A DNA stretch of 64,000 nucleotides from Arcanobacterium ihumii. Its GTDB lineage: Bacteria; Actinomycetota; Actinomycetes; Actinomycetales; Actinomycetaceae. Where the stretch lies: the NCBI RefSeq assembly GCF_900604515.1, contig NZ_UWOS01000002.1:248001-312000 (forward strand). The letters are read 5' to 3'. Below are positions 25,250 through 33,757 of the stretch, one piece after another (the stretch's first letter is position 1; every line of letters starts with the position of its first letter). Both the position numbers and the translations under genes were made by a program. Below the pieces are notes generated by a model, which was given only the letters and a program-made list of their open reading frames with translations, did no database searches and had not been told where the DNA came from.

Positions 25250-26887
25250 TTAGAACGTTCCAACCGCCGGTTCAAAGGCGAAGAGGTGCCTAATTGCATT
25301 CTTATCGATCTTCGAACCAGGTGTCATTGGCAATTCGTTAACGACCTTGAAATAAACAGGCACGCGATAACGTGCAAGGCGTTTATTGAGCTGCATTCGA
25401 ATCGACTCTTCATCAAACTTCTCACCCGGCGCAAGCACAATTGCAGCAGCCGGAACTTCTCCATAAATCGTGTCAGGTACCCCCACCAACGCAGCATCCT
25501 CAATCTCAGGCAACAACCTCAGTTCTTCTTCGACATCGATACACCAGATTTTTTCACCGCCTCGGTTAATAAGATCTTTTTTCCGATCCAAAACATAGAC
25601 GAATCCATCTTCGCATACTTTGCCAAGATCACCAGTAGCGATCCATCCATCAGAGGTAAAACTGCTACTCTGAACCTTGTCGTAGCAACGAGCGATATTT
25701 GCACCTCGCAACCAGATCTCTCCGATAGTGCCAAAACCCAAGTCACGTCCGTCGTCGTCACAAACCTTGACGTCCATTCCTGGAATTGGAATTCCAGAAC
25801 TTCCAAGATGAGGATGGACCGTTGCATCTGTTGGAAAAACGAACCCCGGAGAACACGACTCCGTTAAGCCATAAATCGTTCTGAATTCCATCTGAGGCAT
25901 CCACTCATGCAGAGCTTGAATCCTAGTGATAGGCATATGGGCTGCTCCACAGCCAATTTTTCGCACACTGTTGAGAGCTGGGAATCGCTCTTGCTCTTCG
26001 AGCATCAACGCGAAGACAGTTGGAGAGGCGTGGATGAACGTGATATTCGAAGAATAGATCTCACGTACGAAAGGTCTGCCACACATCCGCTTTTGGATGT
26101 GGATTGATCCACCAAGGTAGATAAAAAGTCCGATGATAGCGATCATACCGGTCACGTGGTAAATCGGCACTGCGATAATAGTTGAGTCATTATCGCTTAG
26201 ACCTAACACACGCTCATAAGATTTGACGGCATGAACGGCGTTCATATTGGTCAAGATAACGCCTTTGCTCTGCGACGTTGTACCAGAGGTATAAAGCAAA
26301 ATTGCATCGTCAACTAGAGATAGGTCAGTCGGTGGAAGGCCAGCATACACTGCCATGTCTGTGCCCACGAACGTATCTAATCTGTCCAGTAGTGGCAAGC
26401 CAAAATCGCAGTTTTGCGAGGTTGTAACTATCGTTTGATGTTCAGGGAACCAAGTGATTTGTTGCTTTTGACAAATGATCAAAATCAGATCTGCTCGATT
26501 AACTAAAGCCGTTATTTCACTTTTGCGAAACTTTCCCGGCAACGGAACGATTATTGCTCCAAGTCGGTTAAGTGCGTAGAAAGCAGTGATGAAATCAATG
26601 CCGTTGTCGAGCAAAACTCCTACTCGATCGCCCTTTTTGATGGAATACTTCCGATGTAGAAATAAAGCAAACTCTTCGACTAATCCAAGTACCTGCCCGA
26701 AGGTAAAAGTTCTCGAATCTTCAGTGTAGATTGCAATTTTATCATTGTGTTTTTCCACTGTTTCTACAAGCGTTTCATAAAGCGAGGACGGTGCATCACG
26801 GTACGAACGTACGGTACGCCCATACAACTGAACATCGTACAGATCCGATGTCAGTTTCTTATCCCAGAATATTTCCCCGCTCAGCAT
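25250..26887 (-). CDS. AMP-forming acyl-CoA synthetase
   Basis: A 545-residue ANL-superfamily ligase that activates a carboxylic acid with ATP and CoA. All core motifs are present: LLYTSGTTSQSKG (P-loop), YGLTES, DGWIATGDLG, DRKKDLINRGGEKI (hinge) and the catalytic Lys in PGSKIDKNAIR. It resembles medium/long-chain FadD-type or plant-type 4-coumarate-like ligases; chain length is not inferable. Start ATG two bases after the upstream glycerate kinase stop, with GAGG before it. Last gene of the LacI-linked cassette. Confidence 0.87.
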   Translation of the reverse strand: MLSGEIFWDKKLTSDLYDVQLYGRTVRSYRDAPSSLYETLVETVEKHNDKIAIYTEDSRTFTFGQVLGLVEEFALFLHRKYSIKKGDRVGVLLDNGIDFITAFYALNRLGAIIVPLPGKFRKSEITALVNRADLILIICQKQQITWFPEHQTIVTTSQNCDFGLPLLDRLDTFVGTDMAVYAGLPPTDLSLVDDAILLYTSGTTSQSKGVILTNMNAVHAVKSYERVLGLSDNDSTIIAVPIYHVTGMIAIIGLFIYLGGSIHIQKRMCGRPFVREIYSSNITFIHASPTVFALMLEEQERFPALNSVRKIGCGAAHMPITRIQALHEWMPQMEFRTIYGLTESCSPGFVFPTDATVHPHLGSSGIPIPGMDVKVCDDDGRDLGFGTIGEIWLRGANIARCYDKVQSSSFTSDGWIATGDLGKVCEDGFVYVLDRKKDLINRGGEKIWCIDVEEELRLLPEIEDAALVGVPDTIYGEVPAAAIVLAPGEKFDEESIRMQLNKRLARYRVPVYFKVVNELPMTPGSKIDKNAIRHLFAFEPAVGTF

Positions 26888-26889
26888 CG

Positions 26890-28038
26890 TTACCTCACAT
26901 CTAAATTACGTGCATCCATGATTTTGCACATCATTTTGACCGCTTCGAAAAGACTCGGTCGAGCATCTTTCAATGCAGTTTCTAGATCAGAGACTTTTCT
27001 GACCGTTGGAATAATGGCAGCGAAACCGTCGTCGTAAAGTGACTCAACCCCGTAACCAAGTTTCCCTGCAAAAGCGATTGTGGGAACTGCGTGTCTACGA
27101 GCAGCCAACATCACGCCCCACGGCGTCTTTCCGAACTTAGTTTGGAAATCCATTCCGCCTTCACCGGTAAGTGCCAGATCTGCCCCTTCTAAAGCCTCAT
27201 CCAGACCTACGGCTTCAATTACGACGTCGACGCCTGCACGGTTCGTTGCCTGAAGGACTGCCATGAAAGCTGCACCCAATCCACCTGCAGCGCCTGCGCC
27301 CGAACAAGTGGAAATGGCTTGGTTAGCGTAACAGTCAAGAAGATCGCCCCATGTTTTTAAGGCATGGTCAAAAACCGCTATCTCTTTTGACCCCAGGCCT
27401 TTTTGTGGACCGAATACCGCAGAGGCACCCTTATCTCCACACAGCGGATTGTTGACGTCGCATGCTAGAATGATGTCAACACTGTACCAGCTTGGGTCAA
27501 TTCCAGAAGCATCAAGATTCCTTGCGTTGGCAAGGCTAAGAGGTTCAAACGGATCGATTTCTTTACCTTGTGCATCACTGAGCTTGAGTCCAAGCTCATG
27601 GCACATTCCCCAGCCACCATCATTTGTAGCTGATCCTCCCAAACCAACAATGATTTTCTTGGGTTTAAGCTCACTGATTGCATTTAGCATCATCCCTACG
27701 CCAACTGTAGAAGATCGCGTGGGGTTCCGGTCTTGCGGATAAATATGCTCAATTCCGATGGCTTGAGCTACTTCTAAAACCGCTAACTTTTCTTTATCAA
27801 TCCAACCGAAGAAAGATGTTCGTGGCCGCCCCAGCGCATCAACTACCTCAACGCAACGGATTTCACCATTTAGTGCATCTACCAGTGACTGTGTTGTCCC
27901 TTCACCACCGTCTGCCATAGGAACGCAAACGCACTGCGCATCCTTCCACACCTCATGAACAGCATCTTCCATCGTCTGTGCCACAATCTGTGCTGACATA
28001 GTCTCTTTAAACGAATCTGGTGCAATTACGATTTTCAT
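26890..28038 (-). CDS. glxK: Glycerate kinase (type 1)
   Basis: A 382-residue kinase phosphorylating glycerate. It carries the family motifs in good form: MKIVIAPDSFKETMSA, PMADGGEGT near residue 40, VGLGGSATNDGG near 140, and GAGAAGGLGAAF near 260. The ATG at 28038 with CCGGAG upstream is preferred to a longer frame. It lies 104 bases after the thiolase gene, in a gap holding a hairpin and a cluster-specific 12-base repeat, and two bases before the acyl-CoA synthetase gene. Contrast the degenerate paralogue at 726-1913. Confidence 0.92.
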   Translation of the reverse strand: MKIVIAPDSFKETMSAQIVAQTMEDAVHEVWKDAQCVCVPMADGGEGTTQSLVDALNGEIRCVEVVDALGRPRTSFFGWIDKEKLAVLEVAQAIGIEHIYPQDRNPTRSSTVGVGMMLNAISELKPKKIIVGLGGSATNDGGWGMCHELGLKLSDAQGKEIDPFEPLSLANARNLDASGIDPSWYSVDIILACDVNNPLCGDKGASAVFGPQKGLGSKEIAVFDHALKTWGDLLDCYANQAISTCSGAGAAGGLGAAFMAVLQATNRAGVDVVIEAVGLDEALEGADLALTGEGGMDFQTKFGKTPWGVMLAARRHAVPTIAFAGKLGYGVESLYDDGFAAIIPTVRKVSDLETALKDARPSLFEAVKMMCKIMDARNLDVR

Positions 28039-28059
28039 TTTGACTCCGGTAGGTGGACT

Positions 28060-28089
28060 ACTGTGGGGCGCATCGGTGCACCCCACAGT
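28060..28089 (-). promoter_or_regulatory. Hairpin and candidate LacI-type operator ahead of the glycerate kinase gene
   Basis: ACTGTGGGG at 28060-28068 pairs with 28081-28089. The loop side holds GCATCGGTGCAC (28070-28081), which recurs as its complement at 32681-32692 ahead of the LacI-type gene. No T-run follows, so it is not an obvious terminator. Confidence 0.45.
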
Positions 28090-28142
28090 CCGCTCCATTT
28101 AGTGTTTTAGGTTGGCGTTGATATTTATTCTAGAAGCTGGTT

Positions 28143-29318
28143 CTAGAGTGCACGATAGACAGCAGCAACACCTTGACCACCGCCAATGCACATCGACACC
28201 AATCCGAATTCCTTGCCGGTGCGGCGAAGATTGTAGAGAGTGCGAAGCGAAAGGATAGCGCCCGTAGCACCTACTGGGTGTCCGAGGGCGATTGCTCCTC
28301 CTAGTGGATTTGTTTTCTCCATATCGAGGCTCTGATCCCGAATGACCGCGAGCGCTTGGGCCGCGAATGCCTCGTTGAGCTCGATCCAATCAATATCCCT
28401 AAGCGCTAGTCCAGCCTTTTCGAGTACGCGTGGGATAGCTAGAGCCGGTGCAAATCCCATAACCTCGGGTGCAACACCCGCTTTAGCAAAGCTGACGAAC
28501 TCACCAATTGGCTTAAGTCCTTCTGCCTTAGCAATTGTTTCAGTGGTCATCACAAGCATCGCTGATGCATCGTTGATTCCAGAGGAGTTGCCAGCAGTTA
28601 CGCTTCCACCGTCACGGAAAGCCGGACGCAACTTAGCCAGTTTCTCTACCGAGGTTCCTGGGCGTAGGTGCTCGTCGGCGTCGAAAATGCGTTCCGATCG
28701 TTTCTCCTTAACCGTTACTCCCACAATTTCTGGGGCAAGCAATCCCGCTTCCTGTGCTTTTGCAGCTTTTTCTTGGGAATACACAGCAAATTCATCTTGG
28801 TCTTCGCGCGAAATTCCATACTTCTCAGCTACGTTTTCCGCAGTAACACCCATTGGATAGTTTCCGAATGGATCAGTAACAAGCGAAAGTGTGCCGTCTA
28901 CAAGGTTATGGTTGCCCATTTTCCAGCCATTACGGGCATCGAAGTCCATAAATGGTTGACGAGACATATTCTCTGAGCCACCGGCAACCGCGAACTTGGC
29001 ATCACCGGCACGCAGTTCGAACGCTGCGGATTGGACTGCCTGGAGGCCAGAACCACAAAGCCGGTTGACGGTAAACGCATTTGAGTCCTCACGTACACCT
29101 GCTTCAAGCGCGATACGACGTGCTAGAAAAGCATCTCCGCCCACTTGCCCAACGCAACCGACTACGACTTCATCAACTACTTCCGATGAAATACCCGCAC
29201 GAGCTACGGCTTCTTTCACGGCAATTGAACCCATGATGTGGTTTGGCGTGGTCGAAAGCGATCCAGCATACGCGCCAACAGCCGTCCTTGCTCCTTCAAC
29301 AACTACGATCTTTTCCAT
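28143..29318 (-). CDS. Acetyl-CoA acetyltransferase (thiolase)
   Basis: A 391-residue thiolase that cleaves or forms acetoacetyl-CoA (or another 3-ketoacyl-CoA). The acyl-enzyme Cys is in NRLCGSGLQA (about residue 88), the His in GHPVGATGA, and the second Cys in CIGGGQG near the C-terminus. Length and motifs fit the degradative/biosynthetic acetoacetyl-CoA group. It lies in the cassette between the CoA-transferase and glycerate kinase genes. With the SDR and CoA-transferase it fits a route from a 3-hydroxy acid to acetyl-CoA; this pathway is inference. Confidence 0.93.
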   Translation of the reverse strand: MEKIVVVEGARTAVGAYAGSLSTTPNHIMGSIAVKEAVARAGISSEVVDEVVVGCVGQVGGDAFLARRIALEAGVREDSNAFTVNRLCGSGLQAVQSAAFELRAGDAKFAVAGGSENMSRQPFMDFDARNGWKMGNHNLVDGTLSLVTDPFGNYPMGVTAENVAEKYGISREDQDEFAVYSQEKAAKAQEAGLLAPEIVGVTVKEKRSERIFDADEHLRPGTSVEKLAKLRPAFRDGGSVTAGNSSGINDASAMLVMTTETIAKAEGLKPIGEFVSFAKAGVAPEVMGFAPALAIPRVLEKAGLALRDIDWIELNEAFAAQALAVIRDQSLDMEKTNPLGGAIALGHPVGATGAILSLRTLYNLRRTGKEFGLVSMCIGGGQGVAAVYRAL

Positions 29319-29391
29319 TGATTTTCCTTTTCTCTCACGTCTTCGTGTATACGATTGAATTGATGTTTCGAGCTTTGGCTCTGATTGAGAA

Positions 29392-30852
29392 TTACGACGC
29401 AGTAATCACAAGTTGTGCTGCAGCCAAAGCTTCCTGCGAATCACCGATCTCAAGGAACACCCACCCTTTTTCGGTCAATTGAACGAGGTAATGCTCTGTA
29501 GCTAGGTAAACTTCTTGTCCTTTATCCAGTGCAGCTTTTCCATAGAAGGTGAGCTGATCTACCTTTTCCACCCACTTCGGATGCTTCGAATCGGCAACCA
29601 TCAAAAAGCAAATTCTCTTCGCACCGTCCACAATATCCATGAAGCCACCGCACCCGATTGCTTTACCTGCAAATGCGGAAACGTTGATATTCCCAGAACC
29701 ATCTACCTGTCCAACACCCATAAACGTGATATCGACTCCGCCACCGTTGTAGAAGTCAAACTGCTGAGGGTGCCCAATGATAGCAGCGGGGTGAAGCGCG
29801 CATCCAAAATCAACTACACCGAGAGGAACTCCACCATAGGTTCCCGATTCAACCGTCAAAGTAATATTCGCAATCTGACCACTCATAGCCAGCGCTCGGC
29901 CGATCGAATCGCCTGGTAATCCAGTTCCGAGGTTGATGATGTCGCCGTCTTTGACGAGCTTGGCACCACGTTCACCGATCGCTACACGGGTTGGTTCAAG
30001 TTCATGGGCCAGCAGTGACTCACTCAGTTCCTCTGGAGAGGCGTATCCAGTGATTAGATCCCAGTTCACTTCAATTGAAGCGTTTGTCTGGCGATGATAC
30101 TTTGCAGGATCAGAAGTCACCATCACGTAGTCAACCAAAACCCCAGGCACTTCGACCTCACGAGCAGGGATATCGCCACGTTCAACAATTTCTTTGACCT
30201 GAGCAATTACGATGCCACCACTATTATGTACAGCCTGAGCAATTGCCAGGTTATCGAGGATGGTGACGTCGTCTTCTTGAGACATATTTCCATCAGGATC
30301 GATTCGCGATCCACGAATAATCGCAACGTCCATGGGGAAGGACTTGTAGAACAAGTATTCCTTACCATCTAGTTCCATGAGCGAAACATATTCGTCGGCT
30401 GGAACGGCAGCCTTAGCTGAATCGTTAATGCGACCGCCGTCGTGCCTAGGGTCAACGAATGTTCCCAGACCCACGGTAGAAATCTGACCCGGACGATGAG
30501 CTGCAGTCGTACGATACAGGGTAGAAATCTGCCCTTGAGGCAAACAAATCGCTTCGACTTCGTCAGCGCCGAGTACATTAGCCATCGGCGGGTTCAATCC
30601 CCAGTGCGGTCCCACTACGCGCTTGAGAAGGCCCGGGTGCGCAAGACGCGCCAAACCATCTACTCGATTAGACTGCCCAGCGGCATGAACAAAGGTTAAG
30701 TTGTTCGGTGTACCCTTGGTGAGGAAGGACTGTTCGATTTCAAAGTAGATTTCATCAGCCACACCCATCATGGTGAATCCGTTTCCGACGACGGTTGCTC
30801 CATTTGGAATCAGGCTCGCCACTTCATTTGGCTCAATGCACTTGAAACTCAT
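29392..30852 (-). CDS. Family I acyl-CoA:carboxylate CoA-transferase
   Basis: A 486-residue single-chain CoA-transferase (fused alpha and beta halves) like YdiF or propionate CoA-transferase, moving CoA between an acyl-CoA and a free acid. The catalytic Glu is expected in TVESGTYGGVPLGVVDFG (around residue 330); the N-terminal half holds the GxGFTMMGVADEI segment. It is shorter than the about 520-residue YdiF. Its ATG overlaps the stop of the SDR gene by four bases (ATGA), so the two are translationally coupled. Confidence 0.85.
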   Translation of the reverse strand: MSFKCIEPNEVASLIPNGATVVGNGFTMMGVADEIYFEIEQSFLTKGTPNNLTFVHAAGQSNRVDGLARLAHPGLLKRVVGPHWGLNPPMANVLGADEVEAICLPQGQISTLYRTTAAHRPGQISTVGLGTFVDPRHDGGRINDSAKAAVPADEYVSLMELDGKEYLFYKSFPMDVAIIRGSRIDPDGNMSQEDDVTILDNLAIAQAVHNSGGIVIAQVKEIVERGDIPAREVEVPGVLVDYVMVTSDPAKYHRQTNASIEVNWDLITGYASPEELSESLLAHELEPTRVAIGERGAKLVKDGDIINLGTGLPGDSIGRALAMSGQIANITLTVESGTYGGVPLGVVDFGCALHPAAIIGHPQQFDFYNGGGVDITFMGVGQVDGSGNINVSAFAGKAIGCGGFMDIVDGAKRICFLMVADSKHPKWVEKVDQLTFYGKAALDKGQEVYLATEHYLVQLTEKGWVFLEIGDSQEALAAAQLVITAS

Positions 30853-31610
30853 AATTTGTATCCTCCACCGATATTGATGACTTCGCCGGTGAGGTAGGAA
30901 GCATCGTCTGAGACCAAGAACGCTACGAGGTTGGCAACGTCTTCAGGCTGGCCAGCTCGCTTCAACGGAACCTTAGCTACCTGCTCCTCGTAGAGGTTGT
31001 CAAAGCCCGCACGCGAAGGAACTTCACGCAAAGCCGTAGTCATCGCTGTTTCAATAAAACCCGGGCAAATCGCGTTGGCAGTAATCCCCTTGAACGCAAG
31101 CTCTTTTGAAATGGAGCGAGTAAGAGAAACAACGCCGCCTTTGGCTGCAGCATAGTTAGTTTGGCCAATGTTACCCATCCAAGAAGCCGATGCAACATTG
31201 CAGATACGTCCATATCCTATTTCACGCATATGGGTTCCAACCTTACGGCAGAAATAGAACACTGCTGATAGATCCACAGCTATAACGGAATCCCACATTT
31301 CATCGGTCATCTTATGAAGCATTCCGTCGCGGTTGATTCCAGCGTTATTGACCAGGATATCGATCTTTCCAAATTCGGAAATGACCTGCTCCACCGCCGT
31401 ATCTACAGCTTCGCGATTGGAAACATCAAGCGCCAGTCCAATCGATTTTCCGCCGCATGCTTCTGCAGTCTCCTGAGCCGCTTGCGCATTAATATCCACG
31501 ACGACGACGGTCGCGCCACGATTTGCCAGCTTCAGTGCGATTCCACGTCCGATACCTTGAGACGCACCGGTTACGATAGCGACTTTATTTTCTAGCGGGG
31601 TGCAAGTCAT
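30849..31610 (-). CDS. Short-chain dehydrogenase/reductase, 3-oxoacyl or 3-hydroxyacyl type
   Basis: A 253-residue classical SDR. Cofactor motif TGASQGIGRGIA, NNAG (VNNAGINRDG), catalytic Ser near VASASWMGN and YAAAK are all present. An Asp after the second strand (VVVVDINAQ) favours NAD(H). It could oxidise a 3-hydroxy acid or reduce a 3-ketoacyl thioester, like 3-hydroxybutyrate dehydrogenase or acetoacetyl-CoA reductase; sequence does not settle which. RBS GGAG seven bases before the ATG. First enzyme gene after the regulator. Confidence 0.87.
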   Translation of the reverse strand: MTCTPLENKVAIVTGASQGIGRGIALKLANRGATVVVVDINAQAAQETAEACGGKSIGLALDVSNREAVDTAVEQVISEFGKIDILVNNAGINRDGMLHKMTDEMWDSVIAVDLSAVFYFCRKVGTHMREIGYGRICNVASASWMGNIGQTNYAAAKGGVVSLTRSISKELAFKGITANAICPGFIETAMTTALREVPSRAGFDNLYEEQVAKVPLKRAGQPEDVANLVAFLVSDDASYLTGEVINIGGGYKL

Positions 31611-31623
31611 GAGACCGCTCCTT

Positions 31624-32664
31624 TCAAATTTGGCATCGGCAAGAATTACCGATGCGTAGTGAGTATTGGCAGATCACTTCGTGCGGAGTAACTGCTTTGT
31701 TTCTGATGAGATTGTCTAGGTAAACTACGGCGTTTTCGGCCATGTCGTCGACCGGTTGAACAACCGTTGTTAATGAAAAATCGGAGGTTCTTGGACTAAT
31801 TACGCCATCGAATCCGCAAATAGCAACGTCATTAGGCACGTAAAAGCCATGTGCACCGAAGTCCTCAATGATTCCGAGAGCAATTGCATCTGACCCGCAG
31901 ATGATTGCATCCGGCAGACCACGATCTAAGGAGCGCAGGTACTCTCCCGCTTTCAGACCACCATCAATACCAAGCGACGTACGAACGATCCATTGTTGTG
32001 GAACGAAGATGCCACTTTCTACCAAACCGTCAAGATACCCGGCATAGCGATCATTTGAGGCAGACGACCGACGCGGTCCTACCACCAGAGCTATTTTTTG
32101 GAATCCGTGGCTTACCATGTGCAATGCAATATCTTTAGAGGCAGCTTTGTTGTCAATTCCTACGAATGCACCGGGGACAGTTGGAATTTTGCGTGATACC
32201 TGGACGTATGGGGTGTTGGATTTTCGAAGTTCTTGGACAACCGCCGCGTCTCCATCTTGAGTTGCAGTGAGGATGATTCCATCGACTCTGTGGCTCGCCA
32301 TTGCACGTACAGAGGTAAGGAGTTCTAGAGGGTCATCTCCCGTGTGGGATAGGTAGGCATCGTAGCCGTGCCAGCGAGCATGGTTCGACACTGCCACTCC
32401 AAGCTCCTGATAGAAGGGATTGCTTAAATCCGCCAAGATTAGACCGACGAGTGGTTTCGTGGTTTTCCAATTCAAGGCGCGATCAGAAATGTGAATACCA
32501 CGTTGTTCTGCAAGAGCAAGGATTCTTTGCCGAGTGCTTGACGAAACTCCCGGCTTGCCGTTGAGCGCATACGACACCGCTGCACGTGACACTCCTAGTG
32601 CCCGCGCAATATCTGCGGCAGATCCTTCGGGTGAAGGATTTTCAGTGCGATTATTGCGATCCAA
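31624..32664 (-). CDS. LacI-family transcriptional regulator
   Basis: A 346-residue repressor-type regulator. Residues 15-60 form the LacI helix-turn-helix and hinge (SAADIARALGVSRAAVSYALNGKPGVSSSTRQRI), followed by a periplasmic-binding-protein-like effector domain (PLVGLILADLSNPFYQELG onward). The TTG start at 32664 has AGGGAG nine bases upstream. It leads the cassette and is 13 bases from the SDR gene, so it probably controls its own operon. The effector is unknown. Confidence 0.9.
   Translation of the reverse strand: MDRNNRTENPSPEGSAADIARALGVSRAAVSYALNGKPGVSSSTRQRILALAEQRGIHISDRALNWKTTKPLVGLILADLSNPFYQELGVAVSNHARWHGYDAYLSHTGDDPLELLTSVRAMASHRVDGIILTATQDGDAAVVQELRKSNTPYVQVSRKIPTVPGAFVGIDNKAASKDIALHMVSHGFQKIALVVGPRRSSASNDRYAGYLDGLVESGIFVPQQWIVRTSLGIDGGLKAGEYLRSLDRGLPDAIICGSDAIALGIIEDFGAHGFYVPNDVAICGFDGVISPRTSDFSLTTVVQPVDDMAENAVVYLDNLIRNKAVTPHEVICQYSLRIGNSCRCQI
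31633..31655 (-). promoter_or_regulatory. Inverted repeat GCATCGG/CCGATGC at the lacI-SDR junction
   Basis: GCATCGG (31633-31639) and CCGATGC (31649-31655) lie inside the last codons of the LacI-type gene, 23-45 bases before the SDR start. The same half-site occurs at 28070 and 32686, so this may be a third operator or an RNA hairpin. Confidence 0.35.
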
Positions 32665-32680
32665 AACGATTCACTCCCTT

Positions 32681-32692
32681 GTGCACCGATGC
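32681..32692. promoter_or_regulatory. Candidate operator ahead of the LacI-type gene
   Basis: GTGCACCGATGC contains GCAC-CG-ATGC, an almost perfect palindrome around a central CG, the layout of LacI-family operators. It lies 17 bases before the TTG start and recurs inverted at 28070-28081. Confidence 0.4.
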
Positions 32693-32840
32693 TGGGTTCA
32701 TAAAATTACGAGTCCACATCGACTTGTGATTAGATTCCCAATAAGAATGTGAGTTAAGCAATGTTAAGTTGATACTTCTTGAGCGTTGATCATACAGATT
32801 TTGATAGACAAATTTTCAAACGTACCCTGTTAACTGCGGT

Positions 32841-32894
32841 TACTTTAAAGCGGGGGTTGTTAAGTTAGCGCTTAACAACCCCCGCTTTAAAGTA
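32841..32894 (-). terminator. Very long perfect hairpin after nif3
   Basis: A perfect 24-bp stem (32841-32864 with 32871-32894) around the loop TTAGCG, 12 bases after the nif3 stop. No T-run follows on either strand, so it would be an atypical terminator. Its centre reads GTTAAGCGCTAAC on the minus strand, close to a LacI-type palindrome. Confidence 0.7.
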
Positions 32895-32906
32895 GGTAAT
32901 TACACT

Positions 32907-33707
32907 TTAGATTCGCATTATCCAAGGATCAGTAATGATGGTTGAAACATAGGACTCGACCCCAAGCTCAGCGTTAAGACGCTTTTGTAAGTTTGGAAGC
33001 AACGGCCACTCTGAAGCAAAATGAGTTAATCCAATCAAGGCACAGTCACTCGACCAAAGATGATCGGTTGCTGGATGATGCCGAAGATCGGCGGTGATAT
33101 AAACATCAGCATCAACTTCTTTTACTCGATCTAAGAACGAATCACCTGATCCAGGCGATACGGCTACCGTCTTGACAATCTTTTCTGGATCTCCTCCGAT
33201 TGTGATACCAGCCGGAACCTGTGGAATCTTGGCAGAAATTCGTTGCGCTAACTCAAGCACGCTCATCGTCAAAGGAAGCTCTCCAATGCGCCCAATTCCC
33301 AGCTGTGGAAAATCAGGGTTTGAATCCAACGGACGCGTATTTTCTAATCCAAGCAGATCGGCAAAAGCCGCCGCGGTACCATCCCCAGCAGCATCGGCGT
33401 TTGTATGAGCTGCGAAGAGTGCACAATCATTTTTAATTAGTCGATGCACCCAGCTGCCTTTAGATGAATCAGTTGCAACGCTTGAAGTTCCACGCAAATA
33501 GAGTGGATGATGCGTGATGAGCATATCTGCCCCACGATCAATAGCTTCGTTGATCGTAGCTTCGCACGGATCAACAGCAAAACCGATCTTTCGCACTTCA
33601 CAGGAAAGGTCTCCAGCAATGAGCCCGACTTTATCCCAGCTCTCTGCCAATGTGGTTGGATAAAAGGCATTCATTGTGGACACAATTTTTTCTACCGTTA
33701 CAGACAT
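32907..33707 (-). CDS. Nif3-like dinuclear metal centre protein
   Basis: A 266-residue Nif3/YbgI/DUF34 protein, a toroidal hexamer with two metals per subunit; GTP cyclohydrolase I-related activity has been proposed for some members. Metal-ligand motifs: THHPLYLRG near residue 70, the AHTNAD segment near 105, and the C-terminal GLTHFASEWPLL with the last His/Glu. ATG with AGGA upstream. In actinobacteria it usually sits beside the CT398-like gene, here displaced by the cassette at 25250-32664. Physiological role unknown. Confidence 0.9.
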   Translation of the reverse strand: MSVTVEKIVSTMNAFYPTTLAESWDKVGLIAGDLSCEVRKIGFAVDPCEATINEAIDRGADMLITHHPLYLRGTSSVATDSSKGSWVHRLIKNDCALFAAHTNADAAGDGTAAAFADLLGLENTRPLDSNPDFPQLGIGRIGELPLTMSVLELAQRISAKIPQVPAGITIGGDPEKIVKTVAVSPGSGDSFLDRVKEVDADVYITADLRHHPATDHLWSSDCALIGLTHFASEWPLLPNLQKRLNAELGVESYVSTIITDPWIMRI

Positions 33708-33745
33708 ACCTCAATCCTATCAATCGGTCTCCAAGGATCGAACGA

Positions 33746-33757
33746 TAGAATCTAAAA
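33746..33757 (+). promoter_or_regulatory. Probable leaderless promoter -10 box of the first fluC
   Basis: TAGAAT at 33746-33751, six bases before the GTG start, with no ribosome site between. The gap to the divergent nif3 start is only 50 bases. Confidence 0.45.

Noticed and set aside
25286-25867. Long plus-strand frame (193 codons) inside the acyl-CoA synthetase gene
   Set aside because: Antisense to a gene with every ANL motif; no ribosome site and no recognisable protein.
28060-28089. Hairpin after the thiolase gene taken as a terminator
   Set aside because: Stem is only nine pairs before a mismatch, there is no T-run, and the next gene continues the cassette; listed instead as a possible regulatory element.
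33708-33757. Fluoride riboswitch before fluC
   Set aside because: The gap is only 50 bases, shared with the divergent nif3 start, and lacks the crcB-motif core.
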